This document shows, piece after piece, positions 17,947 to 28,009 of a DNA stretch of 64,000 nucleotides. The stretch spans positions 248,001 to 312,000 of the forward strand of contig NZ_KQ947377.1 of NCBI RefSeq assembly GCF_001484765.1, written 5' to 3'. This DNA comes from Entomohabitans teleogrylli. Its GTDB lineage: Bacteria > Pseudomonadota > Gammaproteobacteria > Enterobacterales > Enterobacteriaceae. Both the position numbers and the translations under genes were made by a program. The notes under the pieces were generated by a model. It did no database searches and was not told the DNA's origin. It saw nothing but the letters and a program-made list of their open reading frames with translations. Every line of letters begins with the position of its first letter. The first letter of the stretch is position 1.

Positions 17947-18132
17947 ATGCGAGTACTGACTGAAAATGAAATCCAATTTGTTGCTGGCGGTTGTGGTCTT
18001 TTAAACAGCGTATTTGGTTTTGCTTTCGATGCCATTAAAGGCCTGGCGAATACCGTTATCAAAATGGTCAGTAATATTTTTAGCGGTGGCGAGAAAAAAG
18101 AAACCACCGTTCAGGGTTCACTGAACGCCTGA
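17947..18132 (+). CDS. Double-glycine-leader peptide, class II microcin-like (orphan)
   Basis: A 61-residue peptide absent from the E. coli layout. The first 15 residues, MRVLTENEIQFVAGG, fit the class II microcin leader pattern (compare MccM MRKLSENEIKQISGG), which is cut after GG by a C39-peptidase ABC exporter. The core would be 46 residues starting CGLLNSVFGF, with one Cys, an amphipathic hydrophobic stretch (FAFDAIKGLANTVIKMVSNI) and a polar tail ending SLNA. AAGGAT lies nine bases before the ATG; an in-frame TTG upstream is less likely. A strong terminator follows. No immunity or exporter gene is adjacent, so activity is unproven. Confidence 0.7.
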   Translation: MRVLTENEIQFVAGGCGLLNSVFGFAFDAIKGLANTVIKMVSNIFSGGEKKETTVQGSLNA

Positions 18133-18160
18133 TTACCATTTTCCCGGCTATCAGGTTACA

Positions 18161-18188
18161 AAAGTCAGGCGCAATGCCTGACTTTTTT
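18161..18188 (+). terminator. Intrinsic terminator of the microcin-like gene
   Basis: A 10-bp stem AAAGTCAGGC / GCCTGACTTT with a GCAAT loop, running into TTTTTT. It lies 28 nt after the peptide stop and between converging genes. The stem is A/T-flanked, so it may also stop aldB transcription. Confidence 0.9.
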
Positions 18189-18210
18189 ATCAGCCCTGGT
18201 CTTTATCAGG

Positions 18211-19749
18211 TTAAAACAATCCCAGCGGTTTATCCGAATAACTGACCAGCAAACATTTCGTTTGCTGATAGTGTTCGAGCATCATCTTGTGGGTCTCCCG
18301 GCCAATACCGGACTGCTTATAGCCGCCAAACGCCGCGTGGGCCGGATAGGCGTGATAGCAGTTGGTCCACACGCGGCCCGCCTGAATGCCGCGCCCCATC
18401 TTATAGGCCAGCGATCCGTTACGGCTCCATACCCCGGCGCCCAGACCGTACCGGGTGTCATTGGCGATCTCCAGCGCCTCTTGCGCGGTTTTAAAGGTGG
18501 TAACCGCCAGGACCGGGCCGAATATCTCCTCCTGGAAGACGCGCATACTGTTACTGCCCTGTAGGATCGTCGGCTCCAGGTAATAGCCATTATGCAGATC
18601 GCCTTCCAGCATCTTACGCCGCCCGCCGGTCAACACACTGGCCCCCTCTTTCTTACCGATATCAATGTAATTAAGGATCGTCTCCAGTTGGCCCTGCGAC
18701 ACCTGCGCACCCATCTGGGTACGCAGATCGAGCGGATTCCCGCTGCGTATCGCCTCCACCCGGCGGATGGCGCGCTCCATAAAGCGTTCGTAAATCGACT
18801 CCTGAACCAGCGCCCGGCTCGGACAGGTACACACCTCCCCCTGGTTAAAGGCAAACAGCGCAAACCCTTCCAGCGCTTTGTCAAAGAAGGTGTCCTCTTC
18901 ATCCATCACATCGGCGAAGAAGATATTCGGCGACTTGCCGCCCAGCTCAAGAGTGACCGGGATAATGTTTTGGGTAGCGTACTGCATAATCTGCTGCCCC
19001 ACTTCGGTGGAACCGGTAAAGGCGATTTTAGCGATACGCTTCGAGGTCGCCAGATATTCGCCAATCTCACCGCCGGCGCCATTGACCACGTTCACCACCC
19101 CGGGCGGCAACAGGTCGCCAGTCACCTCCATCAGCAACAGCACCGACAGAGGCGTCAGACGCGCCGGCTTAAGCACGATGCAGTTGCCCGCCGCCAGCGC
19201 CGGAGCCATTTTCCAGCAGGCCATCAGCAGCGGGAAGTTCCACGGAATGATTTGCCCGACCACCCCCAGCGGCTCATGGAAGTGATAAGCCACCGTTTCG
19301 CTGTCCACTTCGCTGATCCCCCCTTCCTGGGCGCGGATGCAGGCGGCGAAATAGCGGAAATGGTCGATGGCCAGCGGCACATCGGCGGCGCTGGTTTCGC
19401 GCAGCGGTTTCCCGTTATCCCAGGTTTCCGCCGCCGCCAGTAGATCGAGGTTTTGCTCCATGCGATCGGCGATTTTCAGCAGGATCGCCGCCCGATCCTG
19501 TACTGAAGTCTGCCCCCACTGCGCCTTCACGGCGTGAGCGGCGTCGAGCGCCAGATCGATATCGCCTTTACCGGAACTGGCAACCTCGCATAGCGGTTGC
19601 CCCGTCACCGGCGTCAGGTTCTGGTAATAGTCGCCGGAGACCGGGGCTACCCACTCACCGCCAATAAAGTTGTCGTAACGCGCTTTCAGGCTGAGAGGGT
19701 AACCGTATTCACCAGGAATGATTCGGGTATCGGGAGGATTATTGGTCAT
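18211..19749 (-). CDS. aldB: Aldehyde dehydrogenase AldB
   Basis: NADP-dependent aldehyde dehydrogenase (512 aa, the E. coli AldB length) that oxidises acetaldehyde and related aldehydes, usually induced in stationary phase. It shows [21 protein letters not shown], the Glu motif [10 protein letters not shown], the catalytic Cys in [12 protein letters not shown], and [16 protein letters not shown] sits ten bases before the ATG. In E. coli yiaY lies between aldB and selB; it is absent here, and aldB follows selB after 157 nt. It is a second ALDH unrelated to hapE in role; the closer match to E. coli AldB separates them. Confidence 0.94.
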   Translation of the reverse strand: MTNNPPDTRIIPGEYGYPLSLKARYDNFIGGEWVAPVSGDYYQNLTPVTGQPLCEVASSGKGDIDLALDAAHAVKAQWGQTSVQDRAAILLKIADRMEQNLDLLAAAETWDNGKPLRETSAADVPLAIDHFRYFAACIRAQEGGISEVDSETVAYHFHEPLGVVGQIIPWNFPLLMACWKMAPALAAGNCIVLKPARLTPLSVLLLMEVTGDLLPPGVVNVVNGAGGEIGEYLATSKRIAKIAFTGSTEVGQQIMQYATQNIIPVTLELGGKSPNIFFADVMDEEDTFFDKALEGFALFAFNQGEVCTCPSRALVQESIYERFMERAIRRVEAIRSGNPLDLRTQMGAQVSQGQLETILNYIDIGKKEGASVLTGGRRKMLEGDLHNGYYLEPTILQGSNSMRVFQEEIFGPVLAVTTFKTAQEALEIANDTRYGLGAGVWSRNGSLAYKMGRGIQAGRVWTNCYHAYPAHAAFGGYKQSGIGRETHKMMLEHYQQTKCLLVSYSDKPLGLF

Positions 19750-19906
19750 GGCCTTCTCCTTGTAGTGGTTGCCCTACAAGGGTAGTCGCCGCTGGCGATT
19801 TATTCGCCAACAGCAGCCAGGTTTACGACCGGGGTCACGAATCGCTCTGCACAGCGTAACCAACGCCCGGCCCCTGAAAAGTCACGCCAGGTTGCCTGGA
19901 GAGACA

Positions 19907-21760
19907 CTAATCGCGCGGTAAAAACAGCGCGCTGTCACGCAGCAAATGCTCATTGCCACGGCGGCGGGTAAAGCCGATGCGGTCAAAGTATTCCAGTATC
20001 TGGATCGCCAGTTTACGCCCGACCCCCAGCCGATCGCGGAAATCCGCGGCGCTGGTGGCGCTGCCCCCTTCGTCATCCAGTTCACGGATCAGATTTGCAA
20101 AGTCCAGAATCCGCTGCTGGCGGTAGTAGCGATCTTTAACAATCGCCGTCACGTACCCCTGCCGGGCCGCCAGCCGCATCAACTGGCGCATCGCCTGCTC
20201 CTCCTGGCCGGTTTCCCGCGCCAGATCGCGCACCCACCAGGGATCGTCGGCCAACCGCGCTTCCACCTGCTGCCACAGCGCCTGCTGAGCGGCGGAGAAA
20301 CCCGGCTCATGCCCCGGCAGGTGTAACCACCCCTGGCGGCTTTCAATCACCCCCTGTTGGCGCATACGCTCAAGCAGCGCCAGCACCAGGCTTTCTTCTT
20401 CCGCCGGCAGCGCCATTCGGCGCAGGCGCTCGCGTCCCGGACCGGGCTGATCGTCATGCTGCTCGTGGTAACGCGCCAGCGTCGCCAGCAGCTTCTCCTG
20501 CCAGCGGGCGGCTACCTCATCGCTGAGCAGATAATCGCCGGCGCGCAGGCGCCCGGGCTGTTGCAGGAGGGTCTGCAGGCCGTCCTCCGTCAGTTGACGC
20601 ATCCAGCCAAACGTCGGGAGATGCACCGCCCCTCTTTCCAGGTGCAGTGCCAGCGCCTGCGCGTCATCCGCCGCGCAGCCAGCGAGCCGCGCCAGCCAGT
20701 CAAGAAACACCGGCTGACGTTTGCCGCGCCGCGGCGGCGCCAGCAAGACCGCCCGCGCCCCAGCGAGGGTGGCGCGGGCGCTGATATCGCGCAACACCAG
20801 GCGATCGTTATCCGCCAGCCACAGCGGCGTATCCAGCACCAGTTCCGCCAGGTCATTTTCCAGTAGCGATACCCGGCCGGTGGTATGGCTGGCGGCATGG
20901 TGGACATGCACCGGCTGCCACTGCGACAGCGGCGCCAGACTATGCAACTGGACCACAATCCGCGTCATCGGCTCCCCAGGCCGTTGCGCCAGCAGCCAGT
21001 CGCCGCGGCGGATATCGCTTTTTTGCGCCTCGCCGCTGATATTCAGGGCAATGCGCTGCCCGGCGATAGCCGTCCGGGCGGGCTGATTCTGGGCGTGCAG
21101 GCCGCGAACGCGCATCGGCGTATCGGCGCCAGTCAGCCACAGGGAATCACCGACCTTCACTTCCCCGCTGAGCGCCGTGCCGGTGACCACCAGACCGGCA
21201 CCTTTAACGGTAAATGCCCGGTCAATGGCCAGCCGGAAACGGTGCTGCTGCGAATGCGCTCGCTCCGCGAGTTGACTGAGATGATCGCGCAGCGCGTCAA
21301 TACCTTCGTGGCGGGTGGCGGCGGTGACGAACAGCGCTGCTTCCGGCCAGCCCATTTCGCGCACCGTGCGCTGTACCTCTTCCCGCAGCACCTGAACCCG
21401 CGCCTCGTCCACCCGGTCCGCCTTGGTGAGCGCCACGGTCAGCGCCGGCTGGCCGGTGAGTTGCAGGATAGCCAGATGCTCCCGGGTCTGAGCCATCACG
21501 CCGTCATCACAGGCGACCACCAGCAGCGCATGGTCGATTCCCCCAACGCCGGCCAGCATATTGCCGAGAAATTTTTCATGGCCCGGCACGTCGATAAAGC
21601 CGATAACGCGCCCGTCGGGCTGCGGCCAGTAAGCGTAGCCAAGGTCGATACTCATACCGCGCTGCTTTTCTTCCGGCAGACGATCGGCATTCACGCCGGT
21701 CAGGGCTTCCAGTAGTGTCGTTTTGCCGTGGTCCACGTGCCCGGCGGTAGCAATAATCAT
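19907..21760 (-). CDS. selB: Selenocysteine-specific elongation factor SelB
   Basis: GTPase that carries Sec-tRNA(Sec) to UGA codons by binding the SECIS hairpin in the mRNA. It has 617 residues (614 in E. coli). GTPase motifs: [10 protein letters not shown] (G1), [18 protein letters not shown] (G3) and LTKADR (G4). The C-terminal half is a row of winged helices that bind SECIS RNA, ending with [28 protein letters not shown]. The start overlaps selA by 4 nt. Its evident target in this window is fdoG at 54.6 kb. Confidence 0.96.
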   Translation of the reverse strand: MIIATAGHVDHGKTTLLEALTGVNADRLPEEKQRGMSIDLGYAYWPQPDGRVIGFIDVPGHEKFLGNMLAGVGGIDHALLVVACDDGVMAQTREHLAILQLTGQPALTVALTKADRVDEARVQVLREEVQRTVREMGWPEAALFVTAATRHEGIDALRDHLSQLAERAHSQQHRFRLAIDRAFTVKGAGLVVTGTALSGEVKVGDSLWLTGADTPMRVRGLHAQNQPARTAIAGQRIALNISGEAQKSDIRRGDWLLAQRPGEPMTRIVVQLHSLAPLSQWQPVHVHHAASHTTGRVSLLENDLAELVLDTPLWLADNDRLVLRDISARATLAGARAVLLAPPRRGKRQPVFLDWLARLAGCAADDAQALALHLERGAVHLPTFGWMRQLTEDGLQTLLQQPGRLRAGDYLLSDEVAARWQEKLLATLARYHEQHDDQPGPGRERLRRMALPAEEESLVLALLERMRQQGVIESRQGWLHLPGHEPGFSAAQQALWQQVEARLADDPWWVRDLARETGQEEQAMRQLMRLAARQGYVTAIVKDRYYRQQRILDFANLIRELDDEGGSATSAADFRDRLGVGRKLAIQILEYFDRIGFTRRRGNEHLLRDSALFLPRD

Positions 21761-23148
21761 GACAGCAACATCTCCAGTAAACCGGCCTCATCTTCCAGAC
21801 AGCGTAAATCCAGCCACAGGCGCCCATCGCCGATGCGCCCAATGACTGGCTGCGCCAGCCGCCGCCATCCCTGCGCCAGCGCCGCCAGGGAACTTCCTTT
21901 ACCGTCCCGGGGGGTAAACGTCAGGGCGGCGCCGGGAAGCCTGTCCACCGGCAGCGAGCCGCTGCCGATCTGCGACAGGCAGGGTTCTACATCAATGATA
22001 AACGCCGCGCCGTAGCGCTGCTCCAGCGCGGGTTTCAGGCGCCGGGCCTGTTGTTCAATCTCCATGGCGCCGCGGGTCAGCAAGCGCAGGGTCGGCAGGC
22101 GGCTGGCGAGGGTTTCCGGATGCCGGTACAGCATCAGGGTCGCCTCCAGCGCCGCGAGGGTCATCTTATCGGCGCGCAGCGCCCGCTTCAGCGGATGGCG
22201 CTGCAGCCGTTCGATCAGCGCCCGGCGCCCGACGATAATTCCCGCCTGCGGACCGCCGAGCAGTTTATCGCCGGAGAAGCTCACCAGACTCACCCCGTCG
22301 GCAATCAACTGGCGCGGCATTGGCTCTGCCGGCAGGCCATAGTCGGTGAGGTCCACCAGCGAACCGCTGCCCAGATCGGCCACCACCGGCAGTCCCAGTT
22401 CATCGCCCAGCGCCACCAGCTCCTGCTCGCTGACCGCTTTGGTAAACCCTTCAATATGGTAGTTACTGGTATGCACCTTCATCAGCAGGCCGGTATTGTC
22501 CGTCACCGCCTCGCGGTAGTCGCGCAGATGGGTGCGATTAGTGGTGCCGACCTCCACCAGCCGGCAGCCCGCCTGGCGCATCACATCCGGAATACGGAAT
22601 GCGCCGCCGATCTCCACCAGTTCGCCGCGCGACACGATCACCTCTGCGCCGCTGGCGCAGGCCGCCAGCATCAGCAATACCGCCGCGGCGTTATTATTGA
22701 CGATACAGGCGTCTTCGGCGCCGGTCAGCTCGCACAACAGACTGGCCAGCGCCCGGTCGCGATGGCCGCGCCCGGCGCTGTCGGGATCGTACTCAAGAGT
22801 GACCGGCGAGCGCATCGCCCGGGCCACCGCCGCCACCGCCTCCTCCGCCTGCTGCGCGCGCCCCAGATTAGTATGCAGCACCGTTCCCGTCAGGTTAAAC
22901 ACCGGACGCAGCGCGCTGGCGTCAGAAACATTCAGCCGCCTGCCGGCTTCGGCGGCCCAGTCGCTGTGCCACTGCGGCAGTTGCTGGCTGACGCGCACCG
23001 CTTCCCGGGCGTCATCCAGCATCTGGCGCAGCAAATTCACCAGCCGGGTATGGCCGAACTGCCGGAGTAAATGGCTGAAACTGGCGTCATGCAGCAGGCG
23101 ATCGGTGGAAGGCAACTGGCTATACAGGGAACGGGCATCGGTTGTCAT
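21757..23148 (-). CDS. selA: L-seryl-tRNA(Sec) selenium transferase SelA
   Basis: PLP enzyme that converts Ser-tRNA(Sec) to Sec-tRNA(Sec) using selenophosphate. Starting at the second ATG (23148, [13 protein letters not shown]) gives 463 residues, the E. coli length, and puts the PLP lysine at K295 ([14 protein letters not shown]) as in E. coli. An ATG six bases upstream (23154) is also possible. [25 protein letters not shown] and [10 protein letters not shown] are family motifs. selA-selB form one unit; yibF lies just upstream in the same direction. Confidence 0.96.
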   Translation of the reverse strand: MTTDARSLYSQLPSTDRLLHDASFSHLLRQFGHTRLVNLLRQMLDDAREAVRVSQQLPQWHSDWAAEAGRRLNVSDASALRPVFNLTGTVLHTNLGRAQQAEEAVAAVARAMRSPVTLEYDPDSAGRGHRDRALASLLCELTGAEDACIVNNNAAAVLLMLAACASGAEVIVSRGELVEIGGAFRIPDVMRQAGCRLVEVGTTNRTHLRDYREAVTDNTGLLMKVHTSNYHIEGFTKAVSEQELVALGDELGLPVVADLGSGSLVDLTDYGLPAEPMPRQLIADGVSLVSFSGDKLLGGPQAGIIVGRRALIERLQRHPLKRALRADKMTLAALEATLMLYRHPETLASRLPTLRLLTRGAMEIEQQARRLKPALEQRYGAAFIIDVEPCLSQIGSGSLPVDRLPGAALTFTPRDGKGSSLAALAQGWRRLAQPVIGRIGDGRLWLDLRCLEDEAGLLEMLLS

Positions 23149-23186
23149 GGACATTCACAGGGTTAGCACACAATAGCTCAAGTGTA

Positions 23187-23207
23187 ACAGGGGGATATCC
23201 CCCCTGT
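23187..23207. other. Hairpin in the yibF-selA gap / selA leader
   Basis: An 8-bp perfect stem ACAGGGGG / CCCCCTGT with a 5-nt loop, about 40 nt before the selA ATG on the minus strand. There is no T-run, so a terminator is unlikely. E. coli selAB mRNA carries a SECIS-like hairpin in its 5' leader through which SelB limits its own expression; this hairpin is in the right place, but the SelB-contact bases cannot be confirmed. Confidence 0.45.
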
Positions 23208-23219
23208 CCCGCTGGGAGA

Positions 23220-23828
23220 TCATGTCGCAGGCGGTTCGGTGCGCGCGAAGCTCTCGCGGCGAAACAGCGCCTCCGCCAGCCGGACCAGTTGCGGGCGGTT
23301 CACGCACCAGCCGGGCGCCAGCCGGTGCTGGTTCAGGTAGCCTATCGCGCAGCCAACGGCAATCGCGCCAACATCCAGCGGCTGCGCCCGGACCGTCCTG
23401 GCGACGACCTGCGCCTCCAGCCAGTCCAGCCCATTGCGAATCCGCTCGCGCTCGGCGGCCAGAGTCTGTTCCGACACTTGTCCGGCAGGGCGCTGCTGTT
23501 CCTGCATCAGGCGGGCGGCGGCGCGAATAATGCCATCCGCCAGCGCTTCGACGCGCTGCGCGTTCAGCGCCGCCAGCGGTTCGCGGGGAACCAGCGATGG
23601 CGCGATATTTAACTGTTCAAGGCTGGCGGCGATCACCCGGGAATCAAACCAGCTTTCTCCGTCTTCCATCACCAGCACGGGGACATCGCCCAGCGGGTTA
23701 TAGCGCCCGGCCACCGTATCGCCATTACTGTCGATATGGTTAACGAACTCGAAGACGATCCCTTTTTCCAGCAGCACCACAGAGATTTTGCGGACATAAG
23801 GGCAGGTGTAATTACCGATCAGTTTCAT
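23220..23828 (-). CDS. yibF: Glutathione S-transferase-like protein YibF
   Basis: Cytosolic GST-fold protein of 202 residues, the same length as E. coli YibF. It has an N-terminal thioredoxin-like domain (GNYTCPYVRKISVVLLEKG, NPLGDVPVLVMEDG, WFDSRVIAASLE) and an all-helical C-terminal domain ending RRESFARTEPPAT. E. coli has Ser where this has Cys (YTCP versus YTSP), giving a CxxC-free but cysteine-bearing active-site loop. The reading frame extends 59 codons upstream, but MKLIGNY is preceded by GAGGAC and matches E. coli. It lies upstream of selA in the same orientation. Confidence 0.93.
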   Translation of the reverse strand: MKLIGNYTCPYVRKISVVLLEKGIVFEFVNHIDSNGDTVAGRYNPLGDVPVLVMEDGESWFDSRVIAASLEQLNIAPSLVPREPLAALNAQRVEALADGIIRAAARLMQEQQRPAGQVSEQTLAAERERIRNGLDWLEAQVVARTVRAQPLDVGAIAVGCAIGYLNQHRLAPGWCVNRPQLVRLAEALFRRESFARTEPPAT

Positions 23829-23994
23829 GACGTCGTCCTCATTGTCTGGTGACAATCGCCCGAAATCCCCGTGCGGAAGCACTAAAACCTTAGTCGTTAC
23901 ATGGACATCGAAGATTCCGGTGTTACTATAACTATAGGTAGTAGCTATAAATGTGCGTGTTCCATTAAGGGCCTGGATTGCTGATGAGGACAAC

Positions 23995-24111
23995 ATGAGT
24001 AGCAAACTTCACACCTCACCCTTATCTTCTTTCCCCTGCGGCGGGCACCGACTGACGCCCGTTTCCCGAAGCCCTTCGCCCGACATTCTTTCTCCTTCCC
24101 GGAAGGAATAA
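23995..24111 (+). CDS. Possible 38-aa small ORF upstream of yhiI
   Basis: A 38-codon frame from ATG 23995 (MSSKLHTSPLSSF...) to TAA 24111, preceded by GAGGA five bases before the ATG. The product is Ser/Pro/Arg-rich with no transmembrane segment. It ends four bases before a 9-bp hairpin and 77 nt before yhiI, in the same direction. It may be a leader peptide or may not be translated; I recognise no homologue. Confidence 0.3.
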   Translation: MSSKLHTSPLSSFPCGGHRLTPVSRSPSPDILSPSRKE

Positions 24112-24115
24112 CACA

Positions 24116-24137
24116 CCGTTGAGTACAGACTCAACGG
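24116..24137 (+). other. 9-bp hairpin in the yhiI leader
   Basis: Perfect stem CCGTTGAGT / ACTCAACGG with loop ACAG, 51 nt before the yhiI start. No T-run follows. Together with the small ORF before it, it could form a translation-sensing leader, but nothing proves this. The remainder of the 23829-24188 gap contains an AT-rich stretch near 23925-23950 that may hold the divergent promoters. Confidence 0.5.
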
Positions 24138-24188
24138 CGGGTGACGACACGCAGCGTTTTTTGCAACCGGGATTACGGCGGGTCAGCT

Positions 24189-25256
24189 ATGGATAAAATC
24201 AAACGTCATCTGGGGTGGTTTATCACTATCGTTGTGGCGCTGGCGGCCGCGGCGGCCTGGTGGATGCTGCGCCCGCCAGGGCTCCCGGAAGGGTTTGCCG
24301 GCAGTAACGGACGTATCGAGGCCACCGAGGTGGATATCGCCACCAAAATCGCCGGTCGTATCGACGCCATCCTGGTGACCGAAGGGGAGTTTGTCCGCCA
24401 GGGCCAGATACTGGCGAAGATGGACACCCGGGTGTTGAATGAGCAACGCCTGGAAGCCCTGGCGCAAATCAAAGAGGCGGAAAGCGCCGTCGCCGCGGCT
24501 CACGCCCTGCTGGATCAGCGGCAAAGCGAGACCCGGGCCGCGGAAGCGACGGTAAAACAGCGCGAGGCGGAGCTCACCTCTGCGTCGCGGCGCCATGTGC
24601 GTTCCCAGTCCCTCTCTCAGCGCGGCGCGGTATCCGTACAGCAACTGGACGATGACCGGGCCGCCGCCGAAAGCGCCAGAGCGGCAATGGAATCCGCCAA
24701 AGCCCAGGTCTCCGCCGCCAGAGCGGCGATTGAAGCCGCCCGCACCAGTATCATCCAGGCGCAAACCCGGGTCGAAGCGGCCCAGGCCACCGAACGGCGT
24801 ATTACCGCGGATATCGAGGACAGCTCGCTGAAAGCGCCCCGCGATGGCCGGGTACAGTACCGGGTCGCCGAACCGGGGGAAGTGCTCTCCGCCGGCGGCC
24901 GGGTGCTCAATATGGTCGATCTCAGCGATGTCTATATGACATTCTTTCTGCCCACCGAACAGGCAGGGCTGCTGGCCATCGGCAGTGAAGCGCGCATCGT
25001 CCTCGACGCCGCGCCGTCGCTGCGTATTCCGGCCAATATCAGCTTTGTGGCCAGCGTCGCCCAGTTCACCCCGAAAACCGTCGAAACCAGCGATGAGCGC
25101 CTGAAACTGATGTTTCGGGTAAAAGCGCGAATTCCCCCGGAACTGCTGCAACAACACCTGGAATATGTCAAAACCGGCCTGCCGGGCATGGCCTATGTCC
25201 GACTGGATAACCAGCGCCCGTGGCCTGAAGAACTGGATGTGAGGTTACCGCAATGA
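24189..25256 (+). CDS. yhiI: Membrane fusion (HlyD-type) protein YhiI
   Basis: Periplasmic adaptor of the RbbA/YhhJ ABC system, 355 aa as in E. coli. It has an N-terminal membrane anchor ([16 protein letters not shown], about residues 13-28), a biotinyl-lipoyl half ([19 protein letters not shown]), a long coiled coil rich in Ala, Glu and Gln (about residues 80-210), and a beta-barrel region ([21 protein letters not shown]). Sequence identity to E. coli YhiI is very high at the C-terminus. The frame extends 16 codons upstream, but MDKIKRH is the conserved start. It overlaps rbbA by 4 nt. Confidence 0.94.
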   Translation: MDKIKRHLGWFITIVVALAAAAAWWMLRPPGLPEGFAGSNGRIEATEVDIATKIAGRIDAILVTEGEFVRQGQILAKMDTRVLNEQRLEALAQIKEAESAVAAAHALLDQRQSETRAAEATVKQREAELTSASRRHVRSQSLSQRGAVSVQQLDDDRAAAESARAAMESAKAQVSAARAAIEAARTSIIQAQTRVEAAQATERRITADIEDSSLKAPRDGRVQYRVAEPGEVLSAGGRVLNMVDLSDVYMTFFLPTEQAGLLAIGSEARIVLDAAPSLRIPANISFVASVAQFTPKTVETSDERLKLMFRVKARIPPELLQQHLEYVKTGLPGMAYVRLDNQRPWPEELDVRLPQ

Positions 25257-28009
25257 CGCAACCCCGACAGGAGACATCGCCACCGGTGGCCCGTCTTGAG
25301 GGGGTCAGCCAGCATTACGGCGCGACGGTGGCGCTGAATAACATCCATCTGCAGATCCCTGCCCGCTGTATGGTCGGGCTGATAGGTCCCGACGGCGTCG
25401 GTAAATCCAGCCTGCTGTCGCTGATTTCCGGCGCCCGGGCGATCGAACAGGGGAATGTGCTGGTGCTGGGGGGGGATATGCGCGATCCGCGTCACCGGCG
25501 CGATGTCTGTCCGCGTATCGCCTGGATGCCCCAGGGACTGGGGAAGAACCTCTACCACACCCTGTCGGTGTATGAAAATGTCGATTTCTTCGGCCGCCTG
25601 TTCGGCCACGATAAAGCCGAGCGGGAATCGCGCATCAATGAGCTACTGCACAGCACCGGCCTGGCGCCGTTCCGCGACCGGCCGGCAGGGAAACTTTCCG
25701 GCGGCATGAAACAGAAACTCGGCCTGTGCTGCGCCCTGATACACGACCCGGAACTGCTGATTCTGGATGAGCCCACCACCGGGGTGGACCCGCTTTCCCG
25801 GGCTCAGTTCTGGGATCTGATCGACCGCATCCGCGTTCGGCAAAGCAACATGAGCGTGCTGGTAGCCACGGCCTACATGGAAGAGGCTGAGCGCTTCGAC
25901 TGGCTGGTGGCGATGAACGCCGGCGAAGTGCTGGCCACCGGCAGCGCCGCGCAACTGCGCGGTCAGACCGGGAGCCAGACGCTGGAAGAGGCTTTTATCG
26001 CGCTGCTGCCGCAAGATCAGCGAGAGGCCCATAAGCCGGTAGTCATTCCGCCGCGCGACGCCAGCCAGGACGAGATAGCCATTGAAGCGCGCGGATTAAC
26101 CATGCGCTTCGGTCAGTTTGTGGCGGTGGATCACGTCAATTTTCGCATTCCGCGCGGTGAAATCTTTGGGTTTCTCGGCTCTAACGGCTGCGGCAAATCC
26201 ACCACCATGAAAATGCTCACCGGGCTGTTGCCGGCCAGCGAAGGGGAAGCGTGGCTGTTTGGCCAACCGGTGGATCCGAAAGACATTGAGACCCGCCGTC
26301 GGGTCGGTTACATGTCGCAGGCGTTTTCCCTGTACAGCGAGCTGACGGTACGCCAGAACCTTGAGCTGCACGCCCGGCTGTTCCACATTCCGGACGCGGA
26401 GATCCCCGCCAGAGTGGCGGAAATGAGCGCGCGTTTTATGCTGACCGGGGTAGAGGATATCCTGCCGGAATCTCTGCCGTTGGGTATTCGCCAGCGCCTT
26501 TCGCTGGCGGTGGCGGTAATTCACCGTCCGGAAATGCTGATCCTTGACGAACCCACCTCCGGCGTCGATCCGGTAGCCCGCGATATGTTCTGGCAACTGA
26601 TGGTGGATCTGTCGCGCCAGGACCAGGTGACGATTTTTATCTCCACCCACTTTATGAACGAAGCGGAACGCTGCGATCGCATCTCCCTGATGCACGCTGG
26701 TAAGGTACTGGCCAGCGATACGCCGCAAAACCTGGTGAAACAGCGCGCGGCGCCGGATCTGGAAAGCGCGTTTATCGCCTGGCTACAGGAGGCGGCGGAC
26801 CAGCAGAACGCCGCTGAAACGGCTGAAGACGCGCCGCCGGCGCTGGCGCAGACGCACCAGACAACCAGCGCGCCGCGCCAGTCCTTCAGCCTGCGGCGCC
26901 TGTTCAGCTACAGCCGCCGCGAAGCGCTGGAACTGCGCCGCGACCCGGTACGCTCCACCCTGGCATTGCTGGGCACCGTGATTCTGATGTTTATCATGGG
27001 CTACGGCATCAGCATGGACGTCGAAGACCTGCGTTTTGCGGTGCTGGATCGCGACCAGACCGTCAGCAGCCAGGCATGGACGCTGAATCTGGCCGGCTCA
27101 CGCTATTTTATCGAGCAACCGCCGCTGCATAGCTATGACGAGCTGGACCGGCGCATGCGCGATGGCGAACTGGCGGTGGCCATCGAAATTCCCCCCAATT
27201 TTGGGCGCGATATCGCCCGCGGCACGCCGGTGGAGATCGGCGCCTGGGTGGATGGCGCGATGCCCAATCGGGCGGAAACGGTGCGCGGCTATGTGCAGGC
27301 TATGCACCAGAGCTGGCTGCAGGAGATGGCGGGCCGCCAGAGCGCTCCCGGACGGAGCGCCGCGCCGATGAGCATCGAAACCCGCTACCGCTATAATCCG
27401 GACGTGAAGAGCCTGCCGGCGATTGTCCCGGCGGTGATCCCCCTGCTACTGATGATGATTCCGGCCATGCTCAGCGCCCTGAGCGTGGTGCGCGAAAAAG
27501 AGCTGGGCTCAATCATCAACCTGTATGTCACCCCCACCACCCGCAGCGAGTTTCTGCTCGGCAAGCAGTTGCCCTATATCGTGCTGGGTATGTTCAACTT
27601 CTTCCTGCTGTGCGCCCTGTCGGTGTTTGTGTTCGGGGTACCCCATAAGGGCAGTTTCCTGACCCTGACGCTGGCGGCGCTGCTGTATGTCGCCATCGCC
27701 ACCGGGCTGGGCCTGCTGATCTCCACCTTTATGAAAAGCCAGATCGCGGCGATCTTCGGCACCGCGATTATCACGCTGATCCCCGCGACCCAGTTCTCCG
27801 GCATGATTGACCCGGTGGCATCGCTGGAAGGGCCGGGGCGCTGGATCGGCGAAATCTACCCCACCAGCCATTTTCTGACCATCGCCCGGGGTACCTTCTC
27901 GAAAGCGCTGAATATCGTCGACCTGTATGGATCGTTTCTTCCGCTACTGGCGGCGGTGCCGGTGGTGATTGGCATCAGCGTGCTGTTACTGAAAAAGCAG
28001 GAGGGCTGA
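25253..28009 (+). CDS. rbbA: Ribosome-associated ABC ATPase/permease RbbA
   Basis: Tandem ABC protein of 918 residues (911 in E. coli). Two ATPase domains carry GPDGVGKSS and GSNGCGKST as Walker A, LSGGMKQ as the first signature, and [12 protein letters not shown] and [12 protein letters not shown] as Walker B. The second signature is degenerate (LPLGIRQRL in place of LSGGQ). The C-terminal third is an ABC-2 permease with several membrane segments ([20 protein letters not shown] and others). E. coli RbbA is reported to bind ribosomes and stimulate ATPase activity, while gene context suggests an exporter. It is translationally coupled to yhiI and abuts yhhJ. Confidence 0.94.
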   Translation: MTQPRQETSPPVARLEGVSQHYGATVALNNIHLQIPARCMVGLIGPDGVGKSSLLSLISGARAIEQGNVLVLGGDMRDPRHRRDVCPRIAWMPQGLGKNLYHTLSVYENVDFFGRLFGHDKAERESRINELLHSTGLAPFRDRPAGKLSGGMKQKLGLCCALIHDPELLILDEPTTGVDPLSRAQFWDLIDRIRVRQSNMSVLVATAYMEEAERFDWLVAMNAGEVLATGSAAQLRGQTGSQTLEEAFIALLPQDQREAHKPVVIPPRDASQDEIAIEARGLTMRFGQFVAVDHVNFRIPRGEIFGFLGSNGCGKSTTMKMLTGLLPASEGEAWLFGQPVDPKDIETRRRVGYMSQAFSLYSELTVRQNLELHARLFHIPDAEIPARVAEMSARFMLTGVEDILPESLPLGIRQRLSLAVAVIHRPEMLILDEPTSGVDPVARDMFWQLMVDLSRQDQVTIFISTHFMNEAERCDRISLMHAGKVLASDTPQNLVKQRAAPDLESAFIAWLQEAADQQNAAETAEDAPPALAQTHQTTSAPRQSFSLRRLFSYSRREALELRRDPVRSTLALLGTVILMFIMGYGISMDVEDLRFAVLDRDQTVSSQAWTLNLAGSRYFIEQPPLHSYDELDRRMRDGELAVAIEIPPNFGRDIARGTPVEIGAWVDGAMPNRAETVRGYVQAMHQSWLQEMAGRQSAPGRSAAPMSIETRYRYNPDVKSLPAIVPAVIPLLLMMIPAMLSALSVVREKELGSIINLYVTPTTRSEFLLGKQLPYIVLGMFNFFLLCALSVFVFGVPHKGSFLTLTLAALLYVAIATGLGLLISTFMKSQIAAIFGTAIITLIPATQFSGMIDPVASLEGPGRWIGEIYPTSHFLTIARGTFSKALNIVDLYGSFLPLLAAVPVVIGISVLLLKKQEG

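Noticed and set aside
17877-18107. Antisense frame over the microcin-like gene as a possible immunity protein
   Set aside because: No supported start and it simply mirrors the peptide gene; class II microcin immunity genes lie beside, not opposite, the structural gene.
18592-19443. 283-codon open frame antisense to aldB
   Set aside because: No ribosome-binding site or recognisable motif; aldB on the other strand is full length and conserved.
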